From Telluribacter roseus (GTDB lineage Bacteria > Bacteroidota > Bacteroidia > Cytophagales > Spirosomataceae): DNA of 64,000 bases. The position numbers and the translations under genes are program-made. The DNA is taken from NCBI RefSeq assembly GCF_017355915.2, contig NZ_JAFEUV020000007.1, positions 62,001 to 126,000 of the forward strand, in the 5' to 3' direction. Below are positions 8,618-18,062 of the stretch, in pieces; the stretch's first letter is position 1, and every line of letters starts with the position of its first letter. A model generated the notes under the pieces. The model did no database searches, was not told the origin of the DNA, and was given only the letters and a program-made list of their open reading frames with translations.

Positions 8618-9381
8618 AGTAAAGCAGAGGAGTTACTTTTTGACGATAACAGATATACGGTGTATATTATTACCATTCAATTTTCATTTATGGGTTAAAT
8701 CAATCAGGTTGGCCTTATAAGGTTTCTGGTGCTACACCAAGGCTAAAAGCGCAGCATCTGAGGCATTTAGATGGCAGTAAACTACTACCACCAAATTCAA
8801 AATTCGGGCTTCATTTACTTGTATACTGTTTTATCCATAGGCAAATTTTTTAGTTAATACTATACTAGTTAATCAGGTCATCAATAGGAAAAAGCCTAAA
8901 ATACTATGTACCATTTCGTGTTTAGTAGTCCTATACGCTGAATTAGCCATTAGGTTAATGAGGGCATACCTTTCCCAATGATCCATTTGTATGGATAGAG
9001 TACAAAAATAAGTCAGGTTGAATCAATGAAGCTAAACTGAGCATACAGTTAGCCCCTCTCGCTTTTAAGCAGTGCGTATATAATGTGAAGCAGCGTGTGT
9101 TATTCTAAAAAACTACGTACCGTAGCTTGCTAAAATTTGGAGCAATAATTAGACCATCTATTTACTGCTTTTTAAGATGTTAATGAGTATGCATTAAATT
9201 TCCGAACGATTCATAATACCAGTCTTTTCTTGTAGCTTGACCAACTACTAATACCATTGATGCTGTGGGGAAAGATCTGCCTGTTCAACTACCTGTGATT
9301 GATAAAAAGGATAAAAGATACCATGTTCTGGTTTTGTCGGCATGAATCCATGTAACTATAAAGTAGAGTTGTTTGAAAAAC
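8618..9381. other. Long gene-free, AT-rich gap
   Basis: Roughly 760 bp between the TM2 gene and the terminator of the phospholipase gene. No frame longer than a few dozen codons, no tRNA-like fold and no clear repeat was seen. The promoter of the TM2 gene should be at its left end. Confidence 0.4.
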
Positions 9382-9436
9382 AGAATGCTACGAAAGTAGC
9401 TAACAGGTTGATGTTAGACTACTTCCATAGCATTCT
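9382..9436 (-). terminator. Long hairpin terminator of the phospholipase gene
   Basis: AGAATGCTA (9382-9390) pairs with TAGCATTCT (9428-9436). Inner arms AAGTAG/CTACTT and CTAACA/TGTTAG extend it into a 55-base hairpin. Read on the - strand it is followed by GTTTTTC, as expected for the terminator of the gene ending at 9498. Confidence 0.7.
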
Positions 9437-9497
9437 TCAATAATGTATCGTAATAACCAGTCCCGCTCACGGCAGGCATACATCAAATAGTAGCTTT

Positions 9498-11999
9498 TTA
9501 AATTACGGTGCCACCCATCTGTGGATCACTCCAGCCCCCTTTTCCAGTCTCAACCCGTCCGGCGTAGCTACAATGAAAGTGGTCAAATCCTTCAACCCCA
9601 ACGGTGAAATCGTACCATTGGAAACTCTTTTTTAGATCCAGCTCAACCGTTAGCTCGGAGCCTCTGCTACCGACTTTGGACAGCTCAAGTCGCTGGGGCT
9701 TGGCATGGTAGGCATTATCTGTAATCCTGATTTGATACGCACGGCCGGGATCATGATTAATTAGTTTCAGTAGTACGTTTCCGGTAAACTGACGGTTAGT
9801 ACCCTGCTTGTACTGGCACGATACCTGGATGGCCGGTTGCTGACTCCCGCCTTTGAATTCACGATAGAAGCCATTGGGCCCGTATACCCGCAGATGGTAC
9901 TCTTCCTTCCACGTATCAACAAGGGTATCTCCGGCGGCGACGGCGTAGGAGCGAACGCGCAGGTCGTTATCAAAGATCTGGTACACCTGAAACGGAGCTC
10001 CCAGGGCTTGTTTACCAAATACCTCGTTGCGGGCTGCCAGGGTCAGCTCAAGCTGCCCCTGCTGCCAGCGGCTGTCAGCGTATAGCTCGTACGGCAGGGC
10101 ACACGCAGGCCGAACGCCCTTTTCCTGTCGGGGCATGTAAGGTGCCGTGGTCGGACTGGTATTGATCTGAGCGATTTCCTGCGGGCTAAGTACCTTAAAG
10201 CCCGTAGGTACCTCTTTGAACTGGGCCTTGTGGATGCTCTCTATGAACGGTTTTTTCTTCACAAAGGCTGGTAAGGCTATCTTCTCCCCCTGATAGGGAC
10301 GAAATACCGATGTCAGATCACCACAGACAGTGCGCCGCCAGCTGTTGATGTTTTTTTCCTCAACGGGTGCCCCCTTCTTGTGGCTCAGGAAGCGCTCCAG
10401 AAACTGCAGTACCGAGGTGTGATCAAATACCTCGGAACAGACATACCCTCCTCTACTCCAGGGTGATGCAACGACCAGCGGTACCCGGAAGCCAAGCCCA
10501 ATCGGTCCGGTACGCCCACCATTACTGCGCCGACTTTCCTGCTCCTGGGTGACAAATTCAGACCGGGTGTCGATACCTTTACTGGTCAGGCCGGTTTCGG
10601 GCTGGTCGGGATGGGGAGGCACAAAGGGGGGAACGTGGTCAAAGTACCCATCGTTTTCGTCGTAGGCCAGGATGAATATGGTCTTTTTCCAGACTTCGGG
10701 ATCTTTGGTCAGGATGTCCATAACTTCCGACAGGTACCAGGCCCCGTACCAGGGAGCGCCCGGATGGTCAGAAAAGTTTTCGGGAGCTACGATCCAGGAT
10801 ACGGTCGGTAGTTTTTTGTTCTCTACATCCGACCGGAACTGGTGCAGCACATCCCCCTTGGGTACCTTCATGCGCCGCTCAGTATCACCATCCTGATAGA
10901 CCATCGACTCCAGTTCGCGGTAATCCGGATCACCCGTGTTGGTGGAAAACGCTTTCTTATGAATATTTTTTTCACGCTGCGACAAGGCTTCAAACTTTTC
11001 CGGGGCGTACTCCACCAGCTCACGTTTGACGGTTTCTAACCAGGCCTTCTGCCGATTCAAATCTCTTCGGGTACTTGCGTAGTCTTCATCTCCCTCTTTC
11101 AGACCTTCCAGCTTCTTTTCCAATTTTCCGATCCGGTCCGGCAATACGGCCGACTCCTCTTTGATGTACGCATAGTAGGCCGGATGAAAGCGAACCCGGT
11201 ACTGCGAAAACCACTCGATGGGATTATCGGTGAAGTTAGCCAGCCAGCTATCCTCTTCACCCGTCAGGCCTGTATCTATACTGATTTCATTCTGGTAAAT
11301 CTGCCACGAAATCCCCTGCTCCTCTAACCGCTCGGGAAAGGTTTTCCAGCTGGCTTCTGATCGGTAGGTAACATTTTCGTTGCGGACATTGGCGATGGCG
11401 TTGGGATCACGTGGGTCACGGGCGGTACCCGTCCATAGGTACAGGCGATTGGGAGTCGTACCCGTCAGCGAAGAACAGAAGTTCTGATCACAGACCGTAA
11501 AGGCATCCGCCAGGGCGTAGTAAAAGGGGATGTCCTGCCGGTCGTAGTACCCCAGGGTAAGTGGCATTTTAGCATACTCCCGATTCCCCGATTTCTTAGC
11601 TTCCAGCCATCCGTCGTATTTCCCCTCATTACGCGCATCTACCTGGTTTTCCCATGAGTGCGGTAACGCGCTCATCCAGGTCGCTTTGGTATCCTTAATG
11701 TTGAGTCGGAAGGGCGCATAGGTTTCACCCTTAGCGTTGGACTGAAGCCATACTTTATTCTTGTTGGGTAGATCAATGGCCCGCGGATCGTTGAAGCCCC
11801 GGACGCCCTGCAGGGTACCATAGGTATGATCAAAGGAGCGGTTTTCCTGCATCAGAATGACTACGTGCTCGGCATCCAGATAGGTAGTACCCGCTGGCGG
11901 GTCTATCACATAGGCTCGCTGGATTGATTCAGGCAGGATACCGGACAGTCCCGTTGACAGGAGGGCGGCCTTTTTTATAAAATCTCTTCTTGAATTCAT
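9498..11999 (-). CDS. Phosphocholine-specific phospholipase C (Tat-exported)
   Basis: 833 residues. The N-terminus has a twin-arginine signal (NSRRDFIKKAALLSTGL), so the enzyme is exported folded. The phosphoesterase domain (about 40-560) carries the metal-site motif VVILMQENRSFDHTYG, and further on AYDENDGYFDHVPPF and DHTSVLQFLE, all typical of the PlcH/PlcN/acid-phosphatase-A superfamily. Two small beta domains follow (about 640-830, DUF756-like), the arrangement of full-length bacterial phospholipases C that cleave phosphatidylcholine or sphingomyelin head groups. Family length is about 700-850, so it is complete. No operon partner. A role in phosphate or choline scavenging is inferred. 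Confidence 0.9.
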   Translation of the reverse strand: MNSRRDFIKKAALLSTGLSGILPESIQRAYVIDPPAGTTYLDAEHVVILMQENRSFDHTYGTLQGVRGFNDPRAIDLPNKNKVWLQSNAKGETYAPFRLNIKDTKATWMSALPHSWENQVDARNEGKYDGWLEAKKSGNREYAKMPLTLGYYDRQDIPFYYALADAFTVCDQNFCSSLTGTTPNRLYLWTGTARDPRDPNAIANVRNENVTYRSEASWKTFPERLEEQGISWQIYQNEISIDTGLTGEEDSWLANFTDNPIEWFSQYRVRFHPAYYAYIKEESAVLPDRIGKLEKKLEGLKEGDEDYASTRRDLNRQKAWLETVKRELVEYAPEKFEALSQREKNIHKKAFSTNTGDPDYRELESMVYQDGDTERRMKVPKGDVLHQFRSDVENKKLPTVSWIVAPENFSDHPGAPWYGAWYLSEVMDILTKDPEVWKKTIFILAYDENDGYFDHVPPFVPPHPDQPETGLTSKGIDTRSEFVTQEQESRRSNGGRTGPIGLGFRVPLVVASPWSRGGYVCSEVFDHTSVLQFLERFLSHKKGAPVEEKNINSWRRTVCGDLTSVFRPYQGEKIALPAFVKKKPFIESIHKAQFKEVPTGFKVLSPQEIAQINTSPTTAPYMPRQEKGVRPACALPYELYADSRWQQGQLELTLAARNEVFGKQALGAPFQVYQIFDNDLRVRSYAVAAGDTLVDTWKEEYHLRVYGPNGFYREFKGGSQQPAIQVSCQYKQGTNRQFTGNVLLKLINHDPGRAYQIRITDNAYHAKPQRLELSKVGSRGSELTVELDLKKSFQWYDFTVGVEGFDHFHCSYAGRVETGKGGWSDPQMGGTVI

Positions 12000-12246
12000 G
12001 GGCTGGTTTAGGAATGAAGAAATACGTAAAAGTTGATGCTATACCGGGTAGTCGGCAATTTATAAAGGATTTTCTTCCAGAACAGGAAATGTATGTTAAG
12101 GCTGAATGAAACCTAGTCCAAATTACCTATGCAAAGGGGAAAGAGAGTGGATGCTGTCCCCTTACCCGATCAAAGAAAATGGACGGAGCACTAGCATGGC
12201 CCGGACACGAAATACAGCATTAGGCATGGCTAGAATCAAAACTGAC

Positions 12247-12287
12247 AAAGGAGTCAGGGCCAGGTGTCTCTGACTCCTTTTCTTTTC
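12247..12287 (+). terminator. Terminator-like hairpin without an upstream gene
   Basis: AAAGGAGTCAG (12247-12257) pairs with CTGACTCCTTT (12270-12280), followed by TCTTTTCC. On + nothing protein-like lies between 12000 and 12247, so the transcript it ends would be non-coding or a leader. Confidence 0.6.
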
Positions 12288-12789
12288 CAGATTATGATGA
12301 TTTAGTTGAGTAGAGGCATTTATTATAGTAGAATTAAAGTACCCTATCTGTATTCTGAACCAGGCACATGCTTATCGCTGATTATCAATCGTTACAGCCT
12401 TAGTAAGCTGTCGGTTAAAAATATTTATAATCTTTTTTAAATTCTTCCAAAGGCATCGGTAGATGTAACTAAATACAGACTTTGACTGACAAATTTATTT
12501 ATAGGTGCCTGGATATTACCCGAAGGTTACATTCTTAGATATCTATACCCCCAGTACCTGACTAGCCTTTCAAATCAAAGTAAATAGGAAGCTGGCAAAG
12601 AGGGACCTTGCATTTTCTGGTTCACGCATTTACGATCTAAAATCAAAGGCTCCTGATTCAATGGAGCCTCCCGGTAGTAATAATTCAAAAGGAGCATACA
12701 AGACTAACCTGCTGATCAACTAGCTGTAACACAGTACATCCAGCTCCTTTCTGAACTGAGTACTTTACGACATCATTCCTTACCTATTC

Positions 12790-12828
12790 TTCCAGTACCT
12801 ACCCGATCGGGTAGTAATTCCAGTACTT
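12790..12828 (+). promoter_or_regulatory. Candidate operator upstream of SusC: palindrome between direct repeats
   Basis: A perfect 16-base palindrome, CTACCCGATCGGGTAG (12799-12814), is flanked by two copies of TTCCAGTACYT (12790-12800 and 12818-12828). The block ends 28 bases before the SusC start codon. It could be a binding site or an RNA hairpin in the leader. Confidence 0.45.
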
Positions 12829-12856
12829 ATTGCTCACCTAATTTACCAGTAGAATC

Positions 12857-15800
12857 ATGAAAAAACATGTACCGTACTGCAGCCCGTTACTCCGCAGGAG
12901 TACGCGCTTAGTGGCTACTTCGCTGATGCTTTCTATGTTGCTTACCGGAGGGGCTGCCGTAGCCAATGACGAAAGTAACCATGCCCCTCGCGAAAGCATT
13001 TTCCGAACGCCCAAAAGACTCATATCTGGTAAGGTTACCGACGACACGGGTGCTGGTTTGCCCGGAGTGAGCGTAGTGATCAAAGGCACTACACGCGGGA
13101 CTACCACCAATGGTGATGGTCAGTTTCAACTGGATGTGCCGGAGAATAACACGATCCTGGTTTTTAGCTTTGTGGGATATACCTCTCAGGAAATAGTAGT
13201 AGGCAATCTAAGCACAATCAACCTGAGTCTGAATGTGGAAGACAAGGTACTGAATGAGGTGGTGGTGGTAGGCTATGGTACCCAGGAAAAAGTCAACCTG
13301 ACCGGTGCCGTGGGCGTGGCCGATTCCAAGCGGCTCGAAAATCGTCCTATCGCTAATGCGGGCGAAGGCTTACAGGGCGTAATTCCCAACCTGAACGTCG
13401 GCATCCGGAATGGTGACCCTGCCCAGGCTACCACGTTTAATATCCGGGGATACCAGTCAATCAATGGAGGTAGTCCTTTAATTCTGGTTGATAACGTCCC
13501 GATGGACATTAACCGCATCAATCCCAACGATATTGAAAGCATCAGTGTGTTGAAAGATGCCTCAGCGGCAGCTGTATACGGAGCACGGGCCGCTTTTGGT
13601 GTGGTACTTGTTACTACCAAAAGCGGAAAATCGGGCAAGGTACAGGTCAATTTCGGCGCGCAAACTTCGCTGGCCAAGCCCATCTTCAACATGGATGTGG
13701 TGACGGATCCCTACCAGTTTGTACTCGCCCGGAACAGAGCTAACATAAGGACCAACGGCAACCCGTCGTATAACGAAGACTTTGTTGCGGCGGTCAAGAA
13801 ATACTCTGAAAACCCGATCCCGGCTAACGAATGGGGCGTGGTAAATGGGGCACTTCAGTACTATGGCTATAACCGGTACCAGGAAAAAATAATGACCGAC
13901 TACGCCCCCACCGATCAGCAGGATTTGTCCATCTCCGGTGGTTCAGATAAGTCAAAATTCTTCTTTTCGCTGGGTCGTTTCAGCAAGGATGGCTACCTGC
14001 GCGAGAACAACGAGAAGTTCAAGCGCTACAACGTCCTGATGAAGGCTGACTTCAAAGTTAACGACTGGTTGAGCTTTGATGAAAAGGTAATATTTAATTC
14101 ACAGAACAGCAATAAGCCCCACTTCTACAACTGGGACGTGAACATTAATTCGCTGGCGCGGGTGAACCCTATTCAACCCATCCAGTTTCCGGACCTTGAG
14201 TATTACGTCACTCCGGGTGACCGCGACAAATACGCCCCCTACATTGGCAAGTACTTCGGTGGCACCAACTTCTTTCCCTACCTGTTGAATGGTGGCCGCG
14301 AAACCTTCACCAGAAATGACATCTGGCTCACCCAGGGCGTAACGCTGACCCCGTTGAAGGGGTTAAAAGTGATTGGTAACTTCTCCTACAATATCTTCAA
14401 CAACATCCATCAGGATGTACAGAGTAAGGTAGAAATCGTTGATGCCAACCTGTTGGCGGCCAACCCCATCAGCAATGGTTTTAGCGGGGATGACTGGATC
14501 AGAAACAACAATGATTACAACCAGTATTACGTATTAAATGCCTTTGCCGAATATACGCTGCAAAAACTTGGCAAACATAACGTGACTGCCCTGGTGGGTT
14601 TTAACCAGGAGCGGGGCCAGAACCGTTACGTAGGGGCTATGGCCCGTGCGCTGATCACACCCCAGGTTACGGACATCAACGCAACAACCGGTGTGCAGCA
14701 ATCCTTCGGAAGCCAATCGCATGTAGCCCTGCGGGGAGCCTTCTACCGCCTGACCTACAATTTTGACAATCGTTACCTGGTCGAATTCAATGGTCGGTAC
14801 GACGGAACTTCGCGTTTCCCCAAAGACAGCCGCTTCGGTTTCTTTCCCTCCATTTCGGCCGGCTGGCGTATCAGTAACGAAAGCTTTATGGCGGGAACTG
14901 CCAGTTGGCTGGATAACCTGAAGCTGCGGGCCTCCTACGGTACACTGGGCAACCAGTTGCTGGGTAACAACTTCTACCCCTACGTATCTACGATGGGTAC
15001 GGGCCAATCACCTTACATGTTTGCCAACAGCACCATCCCGTTTGTATCCGCGGCCGGACTCGTAAGCCCTACCCTCACCTGGGAGTCAGTAACCTCGCAA
15101 AATATTGGCCTGGACGTAACAATGCTTAAGAGTCGGCTCGATTTTTCCTTTGACCTGTTCGCCCGCGACACGAAGGATATGCTCATGAATGTCTCGTATC
15201 CGGATATTCTGGGTACGGCAGCTCCCAAGCAGAACGCCGCTGATCTGCGCACCAAAGGCTGGGAGCTGGCCCTGACCTGGCGCGATAGAATCAGAACTAA
15301 CTGGAGCTATGATGTAACACTGGCGCTGGCTGACGCTACCTCAACCATTACCAAGTTCGAGAATCCATCAGGAGCGCTGCCCAATAATAGTAGTATATTC
15401 TACGTAGGCCAGAAAATCGGGGAGATCTGGGGGTATGAGACAGTAGGTATTTTCCAGTCGCAGGAAGACGTCAAGAACGCTCCTGACCAGTCACGGATTG
15501 GTAATAACTGGCGGCCGGGCGACATCCAGTATGCCGATCTGAACGGGGATGGAATCATCAGCCCAGGAAAAAACACCCTGGCCGACCCCGGAGACCGTAA
15601 GATCATAGGCAACACCACTCCCCGGTATAGTTTCGGAATTAATGCCAGTGTTGCCTACAAGGATTTTCGGCTTACGGCCTTCTTCCAGGGCATTGGCCAG
15701 GCAGACTATTCACCTGACAATGGCAACTGGACCTGGTTCTACCCCTTCAATGCTGGTCACGTAGAGAATTACTATATCACCGATACCTGGACAGAGGAAA

Positions 15801-16105
15801 ACCGGGGTGCTTACTTCCCCGCTGCGCACATTTCAACCAGCGACAAGAAGAACGTCCAGACCCAATCGCGCTTCCTGCAAAAAGCGGGGTACATTCGAGC
15901 CAAAAATATCACCCTTAGCTATAACCTGCCACAAAGCCTTATCAGCAAGATCGGAATGACGAATGCGCAGGTATTCGTAGCGGGGATGAACCTGTTTGAG
16001 TTCTCAAAGATTCGCAAGCCACTCGACCCTGAAACCATTCAGACCCAGGTTATCGAATATCCTATGCAACGAATTGGCACCCTGGGAATTAACGTATCCT
16101 TTTAG
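12857..16105 (+). CDS. SusC/RagA-type TonB-linked outer-membrane transporter
   Basis: 1082 residues. A signal peptide ends near residue 36. A carboxypeptidase-like regulatory domain (ISGKVTDDTGAGLPGVSVVI, about 56-140) follows, then the TonB-box/plug linker (LNEVVVVGYGTQEK), the plug with NDIESISVLKDASAAAVYGA, and a 22-strand-type barrel ending LGINVSF with a terminal Phe. Length and order are those of a full SusC protein. There is no STN domain, so it is unlikely to signal through a FecR/sigma system. It pairs with the SusD gene 80 bases downstream and imports oligosaccharides, presumably uronate-rich products of the two lyases that follow. Confidence 0.93.
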   Translation: MKKHVPYCSPLLRRSTRLVATSLMLSMLLTGGAAVANDESNHAPRESIFRTPKRLISGKVTDDTGAGLPGVSVVIKGTTRGTTTNGDGQFQLDVPENNTILVFSFVGYTSQEIVVGNLSTINLSLNVEDKVLNEVVVVGYGTQEKVNLTGAVGVADSKRLENRPIANAGEGLQGVIPNLNVGIRNGDPAQATTFNIRGYQSINGGSPLILVDNVPMDINRINPNDIESISVLKDASAAAVYGARAAFGVVLVTTKSGKSGKVQVNFGAQTSLAKPIFNMDVVTDPYQFVLARNRANIRTNGNPSYNEDFVAAVKKYSENPIPANEWGVVNGALQYYGYNRYQEKIMTDYAPTDQQDLSISGGSDKSKFFFSLGRFSKDGYLRENNEKFKRYNVLMKADFKVNDWLSFDEKVIFNSQNSNKPHFYNWDVNINSLARVNPIQPIQFPDLEYYVTPGDRDKYAPYIGKYFGGTNFFPYLLNGGRETFTRNDIWLTQGVTLTPLKGLKVIGNFSYNIFNNIHQDVQSKVEIVDANLLAANPISNGFSGDDWIRNNNDYNQYYVLNAFAEYTLQKLGKHNVTALVGFNQERGQNRYVGAMARALITPQVTDINATTGVQQSFGSQSHVALRGAFYRLTYNFDNRYLVEFNGRYDGTSRFPKDSRFGFFPSISAGWRISNESFMAGTASWLDNLKLRASYGTLGNQLLGNNFYPYVSTMGTGQSPYMFANSTIPFVSAAGLVSPTLTWESVTSQNIGLDVTMLKSRLDFSFDLFARDTKDMLMNVSYPDILGTAAPKQNAADLRTKGWELALTWRDRIRTNWSYDVTLALADATSTITKFENPSGALPNNSSIFYVGQKIGEIWGYETVGIFQSQEDVKNAPDQSRIGNNWRPGDIQYADLNGDGIISPGKNTLADPGDRKIIGNTTPRYSFGINASVAYKDFRLTAFFQGIGQADYSPDNGNWTWFYPFNAGHVENYYITDTWTEENRGAYFPAAHISTSDKKNVQTQSRFLQKAGYIRAKNITLSYNLPQSLISKIGMTNAQVFVAGMNLFEFSKIRKPLDPETIQTQVIEYPMQRIGTLGINVSF

Positions 16106-16185
16106 TGGATAGTGGATTATAAGAAATGCTCCCGGTGAGCAACTTGAATCAACACATCCACAATACAACATCTAAACAATTCACT

Positions 16186-17964
16186 ATGAAAAAGATATTT
16201 CTTAAACTTGGGTTAGGCTGCCTTACGGCGGTGGCGGTCAGTGCCTGCAACGACGACTTCCTGGAAAGGTACCCCTTGGACCGGATCACGAACGAAACCT
16301 TCTGGAATACGGAGAATGACCTCGCCGTATATAATAACAGCCTCTATGATCTGATACGGGTGGAACCGAACGTTCCCATTCTGCAAGGCCATAACAACGG
16401 CTTCGACAGCCATTTTGGAAGCATATGGAATCAGGATGAGCTTTCGGATAATCTGGCTCCCATTGAACCCCGCCATACCTTCTTTCAACAGATCAGGAGT
16501 GGCAAGTACACCGTACCCGCCAACCCCGACTGGTTTGGCTACCGGGGCTGGAACTTTGTCCGGGCAATCAACGTAGGCCTGGAAAACTACAACCGCGCTA
16601 ATGTATCACAGGCGGTCAAGGACAAGTACATCGGCGAGGCGCGCCTGTTCCGTGGCTGGTTTTATGCCGATAAGGTAGCCAAGTACGGAGATGTACCCTG
16701 GGTAGAGCGGCCACTGGATATCAATTCGGAAGAGCTTTTCGCCGCACGAACTCCTCGTGAGGAGGCCATGAAAAAAGTGCTGGAAGACCTGGACTTCGCC
16801 ACCCAGAAGCTCCCCAACAGCTGGGGTGATGGCGGCGCCCCTGGCCGGGTAACCCGCTGGGTGGCTCTCCTGGCAAAGGCCCGGATCTGTCTATTTGAGG
16901 GTACTTTCCGCAAGTACCACGGTGGCAGCGACGCCAATATGTGGCTGGAGGAAGCGGCAAAAGCCTCCAAAGAAATCATGGACAAAGGACCTTTTCGCCT
17001 CTACTCGACCGGAAATCCCCAACTTGATTACAATGCCTATCACCGCGTATTTGATCTGACGGGTAACCCCGAAGTAATGTACTGGCGCAAATACAAGGTC
17101 GGTGTATATACCAATCACATCCAGTCGTATTTCAGCTACACGGGGGGGGCCACCAAGAGCCTTGTGGAGGATTACCTCTGTACCGACGGGCTACCTATCT
17201 CGCTATCACCACTCTACAAAGGGGACGACAAAATCGAGGATGTTTTTGTTAACCGGGACCCACGCCTGCGCCAAACCGTGCTTCATCCCGAAGATACGAA
17301 GCTGTATAACTACCACATGGGCGATGGACTTCCCTATCCCCGACTCAACGGCATGGCGGGCGGCTTCACTACCACAACGGGCTACCACATTATCAAGCAT
17401 TACAATGCGGCCGATCTGATCGGTAAGGCCTTCGATACGGGCGAATCCCCCGCCATTATTATGCGTTTTGCTGAAGTACTGCTCATTAATGCCGAGGCCA
17501 ATGCCGAACTGGGTACCATCACCCAAACCGACCTGGACCTGACCATTAATAAGCTGCGTGACCGGGTGGGTATGCCGCATCTGGAGATAGGCAAAGTACC
17601 GGTAGATCCTCGCTACACAGCTGACGGTGTTTCGCCCCTGATTCAGGAAATCCGCAGGGAGCGCCGCATTGAACTGTTTATGGAAGGACACCGGTACCAG
17701 GACCTCATGCGCTGGAAGCAGGGCAAAAAATTGACTATTCAGACGATGGGAATGCGGTGGAATGATGCCGCCATTGCCCGGTATCCCAAAGCCATCGTAA
17801 AATCCAAGGTAGATCCTGTCTCGGGCAAAACCTACATAGACGTATACCAGGGCACCGACTTCGCTATTCCGGTTTTTGACGAAAAAAAGCACTACCTGTG
17901 GCCCATTCCGCTGAACACCCTGGCCCAGAACCCAGCCATTAAGCAGAATCCCGGCTGGGAGTAA
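16186..17964 (+). CDS. SusD/RagB-type surface glycan-binding lipoprotein
   Basis: Start placed at 16186, where MKKIFLKLGLGCL begins a lipoprotein signal with Cys in VAVSACNDDF. The longer frame from 16126 adds 20 polar residues without function. The 592-residue product has the SusD-like N-domain (FLERYPLDRITNETFWNTE), helical TPR-like repeats and the family C-terminus with IRRERRIELFMEGHRYQDLM and PIPLNTLAQNPAIKQNPGW. SusD forms the lid of the SusC transporter and binds polysaccharide at the cell surface. The gene is 80 bases behind SusC and clearly co-transcribed. A strong terminator stands directly after it. Confidence 0.93.
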   Translation: MKKIFLKLGLGCLTAVAVSACNDDFLERYPLDRITNETFWNTENDLAVYNNSLYDLIRVEPNVPILQGHNNGFDSHFGSIWNQDELSDNLAPIEPRHTFFQQIRSGKYTVPANPDWFGYRGWNFVRAINVGLENYNRANVSQAVKDKYIGEARLFRGWFYADKVAKYGDVPWVERPLDINSEELFAARTPREEAMKKVLEDLDFATQKLPNSWGDGGAPGRVTRWVALLAKARICLFEGTFRKYHGGSDANMWLEEAAKASKEIMDKGPFRLYSTGNPQLDYNAYHRVFDLTGNPEVMYWRKYKVGVYTNHIQSYFSYTGGATKSLVEDYLCTDGLPISLSPLYKGDDKIEDVFVNRDPRLRQTVLHPEDTKLYNYHMGDGLPYPRLNGMAGGFTTTTGYHIIKHYNAADLIGKAFDTGESPAIIMRFAEVLLINAEANAELGTITQTDLDLTINKLRDRVGMPHLEIGKVPVDPRYTADGVSPLIQEIRRERRIELFMEGHRYQDLMRWKQGKKLTIQTMGMRWNDAAIARYPKAIVKSKVDPVSGKTYIDVYQGTDFAIPVFDEKKHYLWPIPLNTLAQNPAIKQNPGWE

Positions 17965-17985
17965 CCTATTTTACTGATCATTCTT

Positions 17986-18032
17986 AAAAAGCAATCCGGT
18001 AGACCTTATAATAGTCTACTGGATTGCTTTTT
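17986..18032 (+). terminator. Intrinsic terminator inside the polysaccharide locus
   Basis: A 19-bp stem (17986-18004 with 18014-18032, one G-T pair, 9-base loop) begins AAAAAGCAATCC and ends GGATTGCTTTTT. It lies between SusD and the first lyase and would reduce transcription into the lyase genes. Confidence 0.8.
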
Positions 18033-18062
18033 ACTTTATTGACCACTCAATTCCTAAATCCT

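Larger units (their letters stand above)
12000..12856. other. Divergent regulatory region, phospholipase / SusC
   Basis: 857 bp between two divergent genes. It holds the orphan terminator at 12247, a short inverted repeat GGCTCC...GGAGCC near 12648-12668, and the palindrome with flanking direct repeats at 12790-12828. I found no exact TAnnTTTG promoter match on the + strand here. Confidence 0.5.

Noticed and set aside
17206-17892. 228-codon frame on - within the first SusD gene
   Set aside because: The SusD frame has full-length family motifs. The antisense frame has no recognisable domain.
18024-18062. N-terminal extension of the first lyase
   Set aside because: Runs through the terminator stem. 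A signal peptide begins directly at 18063.
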